Origin: Branchiostoma floridae
Lineage: Eukaryota; Chordata; Leptocardii; Amphioxiformes; Branchiostomatidae
DNA length: 64,000 nucleotides
Assembly: GCF_000003815.2 (NCBI RefSeq)
Contig: NC_049997.1
Location: 3,948,465 to 4,012,464 of the forward strand
Direction of reading: 5' to 3'
Part shown: positions 9,391 through 20,189 of the stretch, piece by piece
How the letters are laid out: every line of letters starts with the position of its first letter
Numbering within the stretch: position 1 is the stretch's first letter
Position numbers and translations under genes: made by a program
Notes under the pieces: model-generated
Seen by the model: only the letters and a program-made list of their open reading frames with translations
The model's database searches: none
Told to the model about the DNA's origin: nothing

Positions 9391-9789
9391 CTGGAAAAGT
9401 CAAGAATGAAATTTGAAGTGTAACTAGTTACAAATCTTACTATCTACAGGTACAGTATAGTGTTGGATGACATTAACTTTCCAAACAAAAAAATGATTAT
9501 GACACCTAAACACAGGTGCAATACATTTTGGAACACATTCCTAGAATTCATCAGCAAATCAAACAATGAAGGACTTTTAAAAGACAGCTTATGATACATG
9601 TACATTACTTGAATGTAAGTTCATCTGTGACGGTAGTCAACATTATGTTACAATTTCAAGACTTCATATCCGTACACAAAATAAAGCGCTTACCAACAAG
9701 CTTGCGATCAGTCCTCTGATCCTTACCAAGTTGAAATGACCCAAAGCCTACGTCACACATGATAGATGTACAATAGTTTTAACAGTGTT

Positions 9790-10166
9790 GACAACATTTA
9801 CACTACCCACCTCACAGGTGCACATGGCACAGGGGTTAGTCTGCCACTGTTCCCCGTGCTCGTGGCTGTCTCCATCAAACACGCACTGTCTCAGCTCCTG
9901 GTTATTGTTCGCTATAGGAAACAGTACCCACCTCACAGGTGCACATGGCACAGGGGTTAGTTTGCCACTGTTCCCCGTGCTCGTGGCTGTCTCCATCAAA
10001 CACACACTGTCTCAGCTCCTGGTTATTGTTAGCTATAGGAAACAGTACCCACCTCACAGGTGCACATGGCACAGGGGTTAGTCTGCCACTGTTCCCCGTG
10101 CTCGTGGCTGTCTCCATCAAACACACACTGTCTCAGCTCCTGGTTACACGCACACTGTTCACGGGC
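9790..10166. repeat. 121-bp tandem repeat across the exon 6/intron 6 boundary
   Basis: Three copies at exactly 121-bp spacing (the 5' splice site context at 9811, 9932 and 10053). Each unit contains about 100 bp of the VWC coding exon, its GAG|GTGGG 5' splice site and about 20 bp of intron ending TATAG. The copies are almost identical. The period is not a multiple of three, and reading past the exon-proximal splice site meets TAA within eight codons, so only the first donor keeps the frame. Amphioxus minisatellites that start in coding sequence and end in the next intron have, as I recall, been called mirages; this fits that description. Confidence 0.9.
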
Positions 10167-10193
10167 TGCAATCCGCCGCAGAAGGTCTGCTTG
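10053..10193 (-). CDS. Exon 6: end of coiled coil and start of VWC module
   Basis: 141 nt, phase 0 at both ends (TTTGTAG|CAA and GAG|GTGGG). It encodes QADLLRRIAAREQCACNQEL, then CVFDGDSHEHGEQW, then NPCAMCTCE. The first part continues the heptads of exon 5, and its CxC pair could form interchain disulphides, as in thrombospondin-type oligomerisation regions. The second part is the CxxxG...W...CxxCxC signature of a VWC module. The 5' splice site is the first of three tandem copies, and only its use preserves the frame into exon 7. Confidence 0.88.
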
Positions 10194-10354
10194 CTACAAA
10201 AAAATCAGTAACTGTTATTATAAGAATTCATGTTTCATTGATGCAAAAGTACCATCTATTTTAGTTTAAAACTTTAAGCTAACTCCAGATCCCTAGTATG
10301 ATTGAGAGTATAAGCTAATGCTCATGGTACATGTACGATAGTGCAGTTATACTG

Positions 10355-10500
10355 GCTATACAGATACAGATAAAGAAACTGGTGTGTTACATGGAAGAGT
10401 GGTTATAATGGCTAGACAGATACAGAAGCCTAATGTGTTACACTGAAGGGCCGTTATAACATCTATACAGGTACAGATATAGAAGCTGGTGTGTAAAGTC
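10355..10500. repeat. About 53-bp minisatellite, three units, in intron 5
   Basis: Units share CAGATACAGA...GGTGTGTTACA-type blocks (near 10357, 10412 and 10464). Noncoding. Confidence 0.55.
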
Positions 10501-10660
10501 ATAGGATTATACAAATGCAGAGATTGGTATACTTCATATCCTCCCATTGTTTATCAAGCTGGAATTCACATCATTTCCAGTTTTTGGCATAAAAACATGC
10601 ACAAACCTGATTATACTTCTGAAATATAGACACCAAGCTGTCTTCATTGCAGTACATTAC

Positions 10661-10794
10661 CTGTTGCTTCATCATGTTGATCATGAGGGTGAGTCCATCG
10701 ATGGTCCGCTCCAGTTTGGACACCCTCTCCCCGGTGATGTCCTGGTTCTGACCTGACACTGCCACAGGGAAGCCCTGGGACTGGACATCCGGGT
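10661..10794 (-). CDS. Exon 5: coiled-coil linker
   Basis: 134 nt, bounded by TTTTACAG|AC and CAACAG|GTAATG; enters in phase 1 and leaves in phase 0. It encodes DPDVQSQGFPVAVSGQNQ, then ERVSKLERTIDGLTLMINM and MKQQ. The second half has leucine/isoleucine/methionine heptads typical of a short trimerising or tetramerising coiled coil, as found after the N-terminal domain of thrombospondins and NELL proteins. It continues into exon 6. Confidence 0.85.
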
Positions 10795-11844
10795 CTGTAA
10801 AACAAATTGTACTCAGTCTGTTTCGTGTCTTCAATCAAGTACAAGGATTGATATGTTCAAACACTTGCTATTTCCTAAAATTATTCAATGGAGTTGGTAC
10901 ATCATCCTTGACTTAGTCAGCTTTGAATAATAGCTTAAAATGTACAAACGTTTGGTGTGAATTAATACACTGTTTCATACACCTGCACTAATCTATGGGG
11001 TTTCAAACTTAACCAGGACCTTCCATTAAACATTTTCAGCCTGGCAGGTATTGCCTGCAACCTGCCCCAAGTCTTTAGTTGTCATTTATTGTGAAATTAA
11101 TCCAATCCCTCCATGGTTGAGTTAACAATTCTAGCTTTGCAGATCCAGACAGCACTTCTCAAATATAGCTGTAGCTGGGCCTTTAGATTTGAACCAGGCC
11201 TTGTGAACCACAACTAAGACTTAAGCTGCTGGTACTAAAAACTTTAAGAGCCGTCTACATTTCAAATCAACCTCAGCCTTGTGGTCATTTCAGCTATCTT
11301 AATTGGCTGGAATCTCTCTAATTACAAAATGTCTAAGGAACTTAAGAAATGAATTTGTTGCACACCAGGCATCAATTTGTCTTGTAATAGAGAAACATTG
11401 TCCTCCAGCCTGGAATGGACATGTACCATGGACAAAAAAGTATCTGATATCAATTGCCACAAAGTCAGCTTAAACGTTTAAGGAATCTCACATTAAGGAA
11501 TTTCATGTCTGAATTAATCTTAGAAAGAGTGTAAGTCTCCTGAGGTTTGTGACATATAGAAATGTCAAAGACTACAAATCTAAAGATAAGATGCATCTTC
11601 TTTTTGTTTTGCTTCCAATAATTCAGAAGACAAGACACATAAGATGGCATTAGATGTGCCCTAGAACCTGAATTCATACCAGAGCAGATTTTCCTAGATA
11701 AAGGTTTTCCTGAGCCCAACCTATGTGGGTTTGTTGTTGTAACATTCCACCCCAGAACCAGACACATGTAGCCCTGTTCATGTCTGTATCCATGTCCCAG
11801 ATTAGCCTGGGGACACTCTGACTCCTTGACACAGGGGTGTGTAA
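10795..11844. other. Intron 4, left part
   Basis: No exon with matching phase, no RNA gene and no clear transposon boundary seen. Confidence 0.4.
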
Positions 11845-12480
11845 TGCAATTAAGAGCACAGCTGGAGTCAATAAGCATCAGGGATGATAGGGAGCTTCTT
11901 TTACTGGTGCAAGACACTTTCAGATATACATTTCATAAGGTCTTGCTTTATGAAATTTTGAAGGCATTTATTACATACATGTATCCTTCTCATTTTGTAG
12001 TAACTGTTGTACTGTAGATGTAAAGGCACACAAATTGTAATGCAATTAAGAGCACAGCTGGAGTCAATAAGCAACAGGGATGATAGGGAGATTCTTTTAC
12101 TTGTGCAAGACTTTCAGACATACAAGGTCTTGTTTTATGGCATTTATGACATATTCTTTTGATTTTGTAGTTGTACTGTAAATGTTAAAAGGCACAAAAA
12201 TTGTAATGCAATTAAGAGCACAGCTGGAGTCGATAAGCAACAGAGATGATAGGGAGCTTCTTTTACTTGTGCAAGACTTTCAGACATACAAGGTCTTGTT
12301 TTATGGCATTCTCATGGCACTTATGACATATCTTTCTCATTTTGCAGTTGACATACTAAGTAACTGTACATGTAAAAAGGTACACAAAATATGCAATTAA
12401 GGGCACAGCTGAAGTCAATAAGCAACAGGGATGATAGCGAGCTTCTTTTACTCACAAGACACTTTCAGACACTTACAGCA
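11845..12480. repeat. About 166-197-bp tandem repeat, four units
   Basis: Units begin GCAATTAAGAGCACAGCTGG at about 11845, 12042, 12208 and 12393 and include GATGATAGGGAGCTTC. Open frames here are by-products of the repeat. Confidence 0.75.
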
Positions 12481-12638
12481 CCTGAAGACCATGTCTAGCA
12501 ATAAAATAGACAATAACAAGGACATTTTACAACAACAGACATACAAGGTCTTATTTTATGGCATTTTCATGGCATTTATGACATATGCATGATTTAAGGT
12601 AACTTGGCTAGGGGAGAGAATGGGAGCCACAGTTTTAC

Positions 12639-12781
12639 CAGCCTGGATAACAGACCCCTTAACTGATTAAATCTTGCTTATAGCAGCCCGCCCAACATCC
12701 GCCGGCATCTTAGAAAGGCCAGTTACAGCCCCAGACAGCAGAGTTTGTGTTAACAGACTGACAGTTTTGGTATCCAGGCTA
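12639..12781. mobile_element. MITE with TAGCCTGGAT-type ends
   Basis: Left end CAGCCTGGATAACAGAC and right end, inverted, TAGCCTGGATACC. The interior resembles the element at 33297-33384 (GATTAAATC...GCTTATAGC, CAGTTACAGCCCC, CAGAGTTTGTGTTA), so one element may be nested in another. No clean target duplication. Confidence 0.5.
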
Positions 12782-13799
12782 TCCGAGATACAGTTACATG
12801 TAAAGTATATGAAAGTCACTGCACTTTTTGTCATGTCAATAATTTAACCTTTCATGTTAACTAACTTAAGATGCCCCCAGCCATAGCACCAAGCACAGGA
12901 ATTTCTCCACTCCCACAGATGCCCTTGACTAAAACTGTTCCATCATGTTGACCTTCTAACCTGCATACCTTGACCTTCAGACCTATCATGACCTTGGCTC
13001 CCTGATGGCCTTACCAGCTGATGACCATTACATGTAATCTCCAAGCAGATGTAGAAGGGCAAAAAACGTAATGTTTCTCAAACTCATTGTTTCACAGAGC
13101 ATGGGGCCTTTCTTAATTGAATTCTTGAAGTTTCAAAGAAAAAAAAAAGCCTGAGAGAAATATTCAGATTCTGAATTTTTACATCTACTTGAAGATTATA
13201 TTACAAATACTGCACACACTTCTGTAACATAGACACAACTTTTGAAGGTAAAATTAAAAGTTTTAAACTTTAGAAAGATCAAGGAACAAAGAAGACATTC
13301 TATCCACATTCCAACTTAAGAGTCAGTAGCTGGTCACCCATGGTGGTCCACCAGTCCAGCATTAATACTGCCTCTGAACAACCATCCCCTGCTGGTTTAC
13401 ATTTTCACCCTCAGGACAGGGCAAACAATACAGGATATACTAGACTGCTAATCAAAATAGAAAACAGGTGCCTTGCACACTCCCTCCATGTTGGAAAAAC
13501 AGTTCCATATAGCACAAGTGCTGTTGGTGCTTAGGACCTAATTGGGTCACATAAATTCCAATGCCCTACAATAACTTTACTTATGTCTTTTCTACTGTCT
13601 TGTACATTGATCTTGAATGTTTGAATTACAAATGATTTATTGCAAGATGATTTTCAATATTTACTGTTTAAGTTAAGTTCTACAATATCACAGAAAGCTG
13701 CTAGAGGGTCCAAAATCTAATAAATTTTTTCCTTAAATCAATAATTGTTACCCCCATACATTAAATATATTGTCCAACTACGAGTTGTCAAGTTATACT

Positions 13800-13822
13800 A
13801 TCATCAAACACACACACACATA
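13800..13822. repeat. (CA)n microsatellite
   Basis: Short CA run just upstream of the perfect hairpin. Confidence 0.6.
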
Positions 13823-13846
13823 AATGTCTTGGTAAAGGTAAATTGT

Positions 13847-13975
13847 GTTACAATGTTGAATTTGAGTACTAGTACATGTATCTGGTTGTGTTTACGTAAG
13901 ACAGGATGTCATATAGCAAAGTTCTTGTAAACACAACCAGATACATGTACTAGTACTCAAATTCAACATTGTAAC
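13847..13975. repeat. Perfect 49-bp inverted repeat with 31-nt loop
   Basis: Arms 13847-13895 and 13927-13975 are exact reverse complements (GTTACAATG...TTGTGTTTAC). Transcribed from either strand it would form a 49-bp perfect stem. No flanking target duplication was recognised. It could be a very recent template-switch product, a foldback element or a small-RNA hairpin. Confidence 0.9.
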
Positions 13976-14339
13976 TTTTGATGTCTGTCAGACACCATCA
14001 TCAGGGTTACCCTGGTTGTGCTTAAATACAATATGAGTAATTCGAACTTGATGAAATTATGTGCTTTACAATATTGAATGATTTGAACCTGATGAAATTA
14101 TTTACTGTCTACTGACATGAATAGCAACTGTCATGTAGGAATGCTGACTGCTTGACAAAAAGGAATTTCAAAGGGTCCCCATTAATCTGCTCATAATTGA
14201 TCTGACAGGCTTCAACCAAAGAAGGGAATTTAACACAGTATCTTATTATCCCCATAAATTGAAAGAAAACGATCTCTCCTCCCTCCCCCACTTGGGACTG
14301 TCCTGTGTTGTTTCTACACTGATATCTTCATTTTCTTTA

Positions 14340-15010
14340 GGTCAGAGATCAGGGACCTCTGCCTGGGCTTTGGTAAAGAAAAAAATGTGAGAGGACCCCC
14401 TGCTAGGAACTGATCAGGGGAGGATGCTGAGGATACTGACCTACATGTATATGTCTGTAAATGTCATCACTGGACACTAAGGACAATCACATTATGTGTA
14501 ACCCCAGGTTGCCAGACTGTTTCTAAGGAGGACACAGACCTCAGCTGGGCTTTGGTATAGAAAAGAATGTGAGAGGACTCCCTGCTAGGAACTGATCAGG
14601 GGAGGATGCTGAGGATACTGACCTACTAGTACATGTCTGTAATTGTCATCACTGGACACTTATAATGGACAACCACTGTAATGTGCAACCTGGATGCCAG
14701 TCTGTTTCTAGGGAGGACACAGACCTCAGCTGGGCTTTGGTATAGAAAAGTATGTGAGAGGACTCCCTGCTATATAGGAACTGATCAGGGGAGGATGCTG
14801 ACCTATATGTCTGTAATTGTCATCACTGGACACTAAGGACAATCACATTATGTGTACCTCAGGTTGCCAGACTGTTTCTAAGGAGGACACAGGCCTCAGC
14901 TGGGCTTTGGTAAAGAAAAGTATGTGAGAGGACTCCCTGCTAGGAACTGATCAGGAGAGGATGCTGAGGATACTGACTTACTTGTCTGTAACTGTCATCA
15001 CTGGAAACTT
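14340..15010. repeat. About 166-189-bp tandem repeat, four units
   Basis: Units share GGAACTGATCAGGGGAGGAT and CAGCTGGGCTTTGGTA, spaced near 14405, 14588, 14777 and 14943. Noncoding intronic minisatellite. Confidence 0.75.
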
Positions 15011-16112
15011 TGCAATACCACAGTTTGTGTAGCCTGGATGCAAGCTGGATGCAAGCTCCTAGACAGCAAGCTCCTAGGCTACAGCGCTGAGAAACTAGCC
15101 TGTGCAAGAACCTGGAAACAGTCTGGCATCCAGGCTGTATGTGTCATACTCATGTCTCAACTCAAGTCTCAAGTCAACTCTTATGTTGGAATGCTACAGT
15201 TGCATCACAATTATACAAAAACTACATTCTAAAACCATACTCCTACAAGTACAGCAAGAGCAAACTTATGTCTTTGTCTGAAAAGGTTATCTAGGACATG
15301 TCTTTTGCATTTGACTTCAATTTCATCCTCACGAAAGTTTGGAACTAATCTCCCAGCCATTTTTTTTTAATTTGTAACAATGACCCCCTACTAACTATAT
15401 TTACCACACTGAAAATTAGCAGACAGATGGCTTTTAAGACTGTTTTTCCACGTTTTCCCATGTCCATAATTTCCATCTCCAATTTTCTGCCACATTAGGA
15501 AAGTCCATGATACTTAACCTTGGGCCAAAGTACAGGCAGATGTGACCTAGATCTTTCACCTTCAGATCAACCGTGGAAAATTGGTTGTTTTACCCTTTCA
15601 ACTTTTAAAGTTAAATTCACCATTTAAACACTGAAAATATGCGAAATCTTTCACATTGTCAAGTTTCTAAATCTAAATATAAGCTAAATTTTCTGTTAAA
15701 ATGTTACATGGGTATATATATATGAAATTTAATATTCCATAATGATATAATAGAGTGCGTGAGTCTTTAGCCAGCTACATGTATAAGAACAGGATACTGG
15801 ATACTGTTCATTATCTTCATAATCATATATATATATGTAGAATTCCAGTTCAAGCCTAGCCTGGCGTCCAGCCTTATTAGCTCTGGTTTTCTCCCATTGG
15901 ATGCTACCCTGCCAACAACAATTGTAGTGGACTCCAGGCTATGCCTTGGAGCTACACAATCATAGTACATACATGTATGAAATCTTACTGTACAGGTAAA
16001 TGACTTGTATATCTATTGAAAGGGATCTGATATGCAAGAGGATGAAGGTCTTGAAATTAGTATGGGGTACCCTAATCGTTTAGAGGCTTCGACATTGAAA
16101 TATACAATAACG
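15011..16112. other. Intron 4, right part, with MITE-like inverted ends
   Basis: Contains short inverted pairs of the TAGCCTGG type (15025-15150 and 15856-15945) without readable target duplications. Otherwise AT-rich with no exon seen. Confidence 0.4.
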
Positions 16113-16301
16113 CTAGTTCCCCTTTATCCACGGGGTAACCTATATCCAAATTGTCTTTTAAAAATGGGTATTTGGGTATATCAAGTCGATGGATGGTGGT
16201 TTTAAACAATTTGAAACCACCGACCGTCAGCTTCATATCCCTAAATATTCTGCTTTTTAAAACAACAGAAATAGGTTACCCAGCGGATAAAGGTGAACCA
16301 G
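16113..16301. mobile_element. MITE next to exon 4
   Basis: Inverted ends of about 30 bp (CCTTTATCCACGGGGTAACC left, CCTTTATCCGCTGGGTAACC right when reversed) and a second inner stem (GGTGGTTTTAAA/TTTGAAACCACC). Its right end lies about 11 bp from the last base of exon 4, within the intron, so it abuts the 5' splice site. Confidence 0.65.
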
Positions 16302-16312
16302 CATTATACTAC

Positions 16313-16405
16313 CTTGTATCCTGAGAGGCGAGCCTGCAGCAGATTCCCGCAGCACCTGCAGCTCCTTGTTGGCCTCCTCCACAGCTGCAGTCACATTGTA
16401 GTAAT
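16313..16405 (-). CDS. Exon 4: start of coiled-coil region
   Basis: 93 nt, bounded by CCCTGCAG|AT and CAAG|GTAGTA; phase 1 at both ends, matching exons 3 and 5. It encodes YYNVTAAVEEANKELQVLRE and then SAAGSPLRIQ. The middle has alanine/leucine heptads suggesting a short helix, and NVT is a potential N-glycosylation site. It links the laminin-G-like domain to the coiled coil. Confidence 0.8.
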
Positions 16406-17079
16406 CTGCAGGGACACAGCAATGTACATAAATGTACATGTACATCATCTAGTAACTTTATTCTAACAGAAAAGTACACACAGAACAAATTTTCAACGAC
16501 CACTGTTGCCTTCTTCAGGATCAATACTGATGACTAATCACTTCAGAACGTAAACTCAGAGTTATGGACATGTGATCTTGTGGATACATGTCTTCAGCAA
16601 TTGGTCAAACGTGCCAGGAAGTTGGCTGGAGTGCCCTGATGTAGAGTACATGTATATAGCCTCCTTTAGACCTCTTATACGAAGTACATGTAGTTCTGTT
16701 GCGATTAACGCAATATGTAAATATATCTTCATGTGTTTCAAAAAGAGAGAAGAACATGTTAGATGTAGCCATTAGCAATATATGCTACCTGCTGTGACAC
16801 ATAGTGTTTTAGTTCTCTTTCCATCCAGCCTATTTTCAAATCACTGTATAAGTTAAGTTTTGCCTTTGCATCCATAAGACCACATGTGGTCCTTCTGCGC
16901 ATTTAGCCTTCTGGCATGAATATGCAATAAAGATTGTTCATTATAATTCTCAGTGTTCATTCAGCATCATTCCTGCAGTCCACACCACCAACATGTTGAA
17001 ACATGAGCAACACAGTTGTTACAATTGAGACATTGGTTTACAATTTCCAAAATTGCTCTTACTACTGGGCTTTTGCAAC
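16406..17079. other. Intron 3, right end
   Basis: AT-rich with several TACATGTA octamers. No exon or bounded element recognised. Confidence 0.4.
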
Positions 17080-18295
17080 TAAACTCGGCAGGAAAAAGTT
17101 TGGGAATATCAACTTTGGCTGATCATATTTCCGTTGTTTCTGCATCAATTTCAATGTGTTATATATCAATAGAAAGCGCGTATGATTTCCTTTCTATGGT
17201 ATCGAACTCCAGGGCTGCTTACATCAGTGGGTCACGAAAAAAAAGTGCCCAAATTTCAATTTTTGTGTTCAACTCTGTATCATCCTGTTGGTATGGGTGT
17301 GGGTGTCAAGGATTCAATCTATCCTTTTTTCACGTAATCTATGGTATACAGAACATCCAAGTTTATCTTTAACATTTGGTAAGAGTATATGTGCCCTTTT
17401 GGCTGTTGGATAACCGAATCGAAGCGTGGATGCGGCAAGGAGAATGCCACGCTGACTGTCGCACGGATAGAGTGTAATGTTCAGCGTGTGGCGCTTGGTG
17501 TGGTGTATGTATGGCTGCCACAGGAAAAACAAGGTTCACTATCATCCCAGACAAGACCACCTCAATACTGGGAGATACAGGGACACCATTCCCCATTTAG
17601 TCGCAATGTCTTACCCCTTCAATATGGGGTCAAATGGCATTCTGTGAGATTACACCGCCCGTCCACGCACACACTCTGCAATGGTCCTTGCTCTGTGTGG
17701 ACGGGCGTTGTAGTCTAACACTTGCAGAATTGCATTTGGTCCCCCCCACACGCTGAAGAGGTATGACATTGCGACTGCGTGGAGAATAGTGTCCCTGTAT
17801 CTCACAACATTGAGGTTGTCTTGTCTGGGATGAGGGTGAACCTTGTTTTTCCTGTGGTAGCCATAAATATGACGCTGCCTCCACCAAGTGCCACACTCTG
17901 TTACACTCTATCCGTGCGACAGTCAGCGTGGCATTCTCCTTGCCGCATCCATGCCTCGATTCAGTCATCCAACAGCCAAAAGAGCACATAAATTCTTATA
18001 AAAATGTTAAAGATAAACTTGGATGTTCTGTATACCAAAGATTATGTGACAAAAGGATAGGTTGAATCTTTGACACCGCACCCATACCAGCAGGATGAAA
18101 AGAGTTGAACACAAAAATTAAAATTTGGGCACTTTTTTTCGTGACCCACTGACGTAAGTAGCCCTGGTGCTCGTTCCAAGAATTTACAATCATAAGGAGT
18201 TTGATACCATATGAAAGGAGATCACACACGCTTTCTATTGATATTCCAAAGTTTTGAAGTTGATATTCCAAACTTTTTGTGCCGAGTTTACATGA
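17080..18295. repeat. 1.2-kb imperfect palindrome (foldback)
   Basis: Left arm about 17080-17680 and right arm about 17690-18295 are inverted copies with many substitutions and small indels. Shared blocks include AAACTCGGCA, GTGACCCACTGA, TTTGGGCACTTTTTTT, CCAAGTTTATCTTTAACATT and TGTCGCACGGATAGAGTGTA. The centre is a short GTCCACGCACA/TGTGTGGAC stem. Frames inside are mirrored between arms and do not match a transposase I recognise. Either a foldback transposon or two head-to-head copies of one element. Confidence 0.8.
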
Positions 18296-18928
18296 GTCAT
18301 GACTGAAAGAAAAGGTTGATGAGAAATTGTCAGTTAAACATTACACTTTCCTCCAGTGTTTTAGCCTAGATGCCAGTAGCATCTATAGCACACTGTGAAT
18401 TCCCATATTGACAGTGGAATGGACTGGCATCCATGCTTAAAGTGTTCCTTCTCAGAGGAAACTGTAACGTTACAAGATATTTTAAACAAAACTAATAAAT
18501 GAAAAACAAAGTAAAACGAGTCAGATGAATATAAGGCAATTTAGCCCTGGATGTTTTGCCCTATAATATATTCATTCATTCAAAGGGACCTAAGCTTGCT
18601 GAGCAAAAGATTTAAGTTCAAGAGGCAATGCCATATCTGCAGTTTGCATCAGCACCCCAGGTATAACAGCATGTTCGTGTTATTGTGCTGAAGGGTGATG
18701 GGGCTGGGTAGTGGGCTGCTTTGTAGTTTTCTTTTGCACATAGTCAGGCCACGCTAACCAAACAATCGTGACCTGAGGGTCACTTACATGTAAGAAAACT
18801 TCCAGCAGGAAGAAGAATGAAATTTTCTTTAAGGAAATTCTACAGCTTTAAGCTGTCACCTTCCAAAAGAGGGCAAGAAGAGTGACTTTAATAGAGGGAT
18901 TTCAGTACCAGTTGCGCAAATAACAGAC

Positions 18929-19260
18929 CAGGGTTCTAGCCAGTGCATTTTAGTGTAGTGGGCCCCTACGCTAAAATTTGTGACCACTATGCTAAAATAA
19001 GGGCCACTACGCTAATTTTTAACTAGTGTAGTGGTGTTTTGGTATCATTTGCTTGTTCAACAATGTCTTATCAATGTCTGCACAATGAAAAATGGTGACA
19101 TGACCCTTAAAACTGACCAGAAAATCCTACAATTTACATGTGATGTTAACAAAGTGCCAACTTTTAACTCTACATTTTCAAAGTCTCACCGTGGAAGGGC
19201 CAAGACCCCCCTTCCACACCATTCCCACTACGCTAAAATGAAATCCTGGCTAGAACCCTG
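18929..19260. mobile_element. hAT-like MITE with 5-bp target duplication
   Basis: Ends CAGGGTTCTAGCCAG and, inverted, the same sequence; the interior repeats GTAGTGGG/CCACTACGCTAAAAT in both orientations. CAGAC flanks both sides (18924-18928 and 19261-19265). 332 bp, no transposase. Confidence 0.8.
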
Positions 19261-19749
19261 CAGACCAAAGCTGCCATAAAATTGTGAGTTTAATATCTAA
19301 GACTTTATCTAAGACAAGGATGTCTCCAGCTTCATATGGTTTTCTGTTCCACTCATGTGAGACCCCATGTTCCATGTCTTTCTTGTTGTCATTCCAAGCT
19401 AACAAAATACATTTTCATCAATCTCATATGTCACGAAGTTCACATTTTTGGGACAGACAGGGTCATATATCTTTTTCAATATCAGGGCTGAGGAACAAGT
19501 TCTGAAGACAGCCTGATGAAGATTTGTGGCTTATGCTGTAACCTTCCAAAAGAGGGCAAAAAGAATGACTTTCCTTGCGATGATTTGTCTTGAATGTGAC
19601 TTAGTTATGAGAATAACAGGCTCAATAAAATAGAAGTTTGGATATTAATCTAAGATCCAGCTTAGTAGTGGGATTTTATGACATAACTGGATATGCAACT
19701 GGTGAGTATGAGACATTTGTGAAAACATCTGTGAAATTTGCTTTCTATG

Positions 19750-20181
19750 TAGGGCTGGGTATCGGTACAGCGTACCGGTACAAAACCGGTTTTTCTTATT
19801 GGACCGGTCCAGAAAAAACGGACCTGAAAAAATTAGGTGGACCGGATGTTGGACCGGTTAGAAAATTAACAGATTATTTTATCATGCATTCACACGTTTG
19901 GCGCTTGCAGGTGGAAGAAAATGACAAGAGTGAAGTAGAGTAAAGTTTATAGTAATTTCTACCAAGTTTTACAGCCAATCTCACAGGTGCAGTTAGCGTT
20001 GTAGGATTTTAGAACGCCAGTATGAGTCTAATACTCCACCAAACAGATTTCTTTGTAGTGAAATGGACCATTGGTATGAGTCATACTGAATAAGGTCCAG
20101 GTTCAGGTCCGGACCTGGACCTGATCCTTTGGACCTGAACCGGACCTGGACCTGAATTTTCTGTACCGGTACCCACCCCTA
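19750..20181. mobile_element. hAT-like element with perfect 8-bp target duplication
   Basis: Ends TAGGGCTGGGTATCGGTAC and, inverted, TAGGGGTGGGTACCGGTAC (17 of 19). TTTCTATG flanks exactly on both sides (19742-19749 and 20182-20189). The interior is rich in GGACC/CCGGT motifs. 432 bp, nonautonomous. Ends and an 8-bp duplication are typical of hAT. Confidence 0.88.
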
Positions 20182-20189
20182 TTTCTATG

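Noticed and set aside
9811-10036. Second and third repeat units as extra VWC exons
   Set aside because: They would be separated by 20-nt introns, and the candidate acceptors are out of phase and lead to a stop.
9748-10269. Overlapping open frames on both strands that look like repeated cysteine-rich proteins
   Set aside because: They are the tandem copies of exon 6 and their antisense; only the first minus-strand copy has usable splice context.
17389-17989. Transposase gene in the palindrome
   Set aside because: Frames in both arms are mirrored but carry no catalytic motif I recognise.
19638-19943. 101-codon frame
   Set aside because: It runs across the end of a hAT-like element with a target duplication; no domain.
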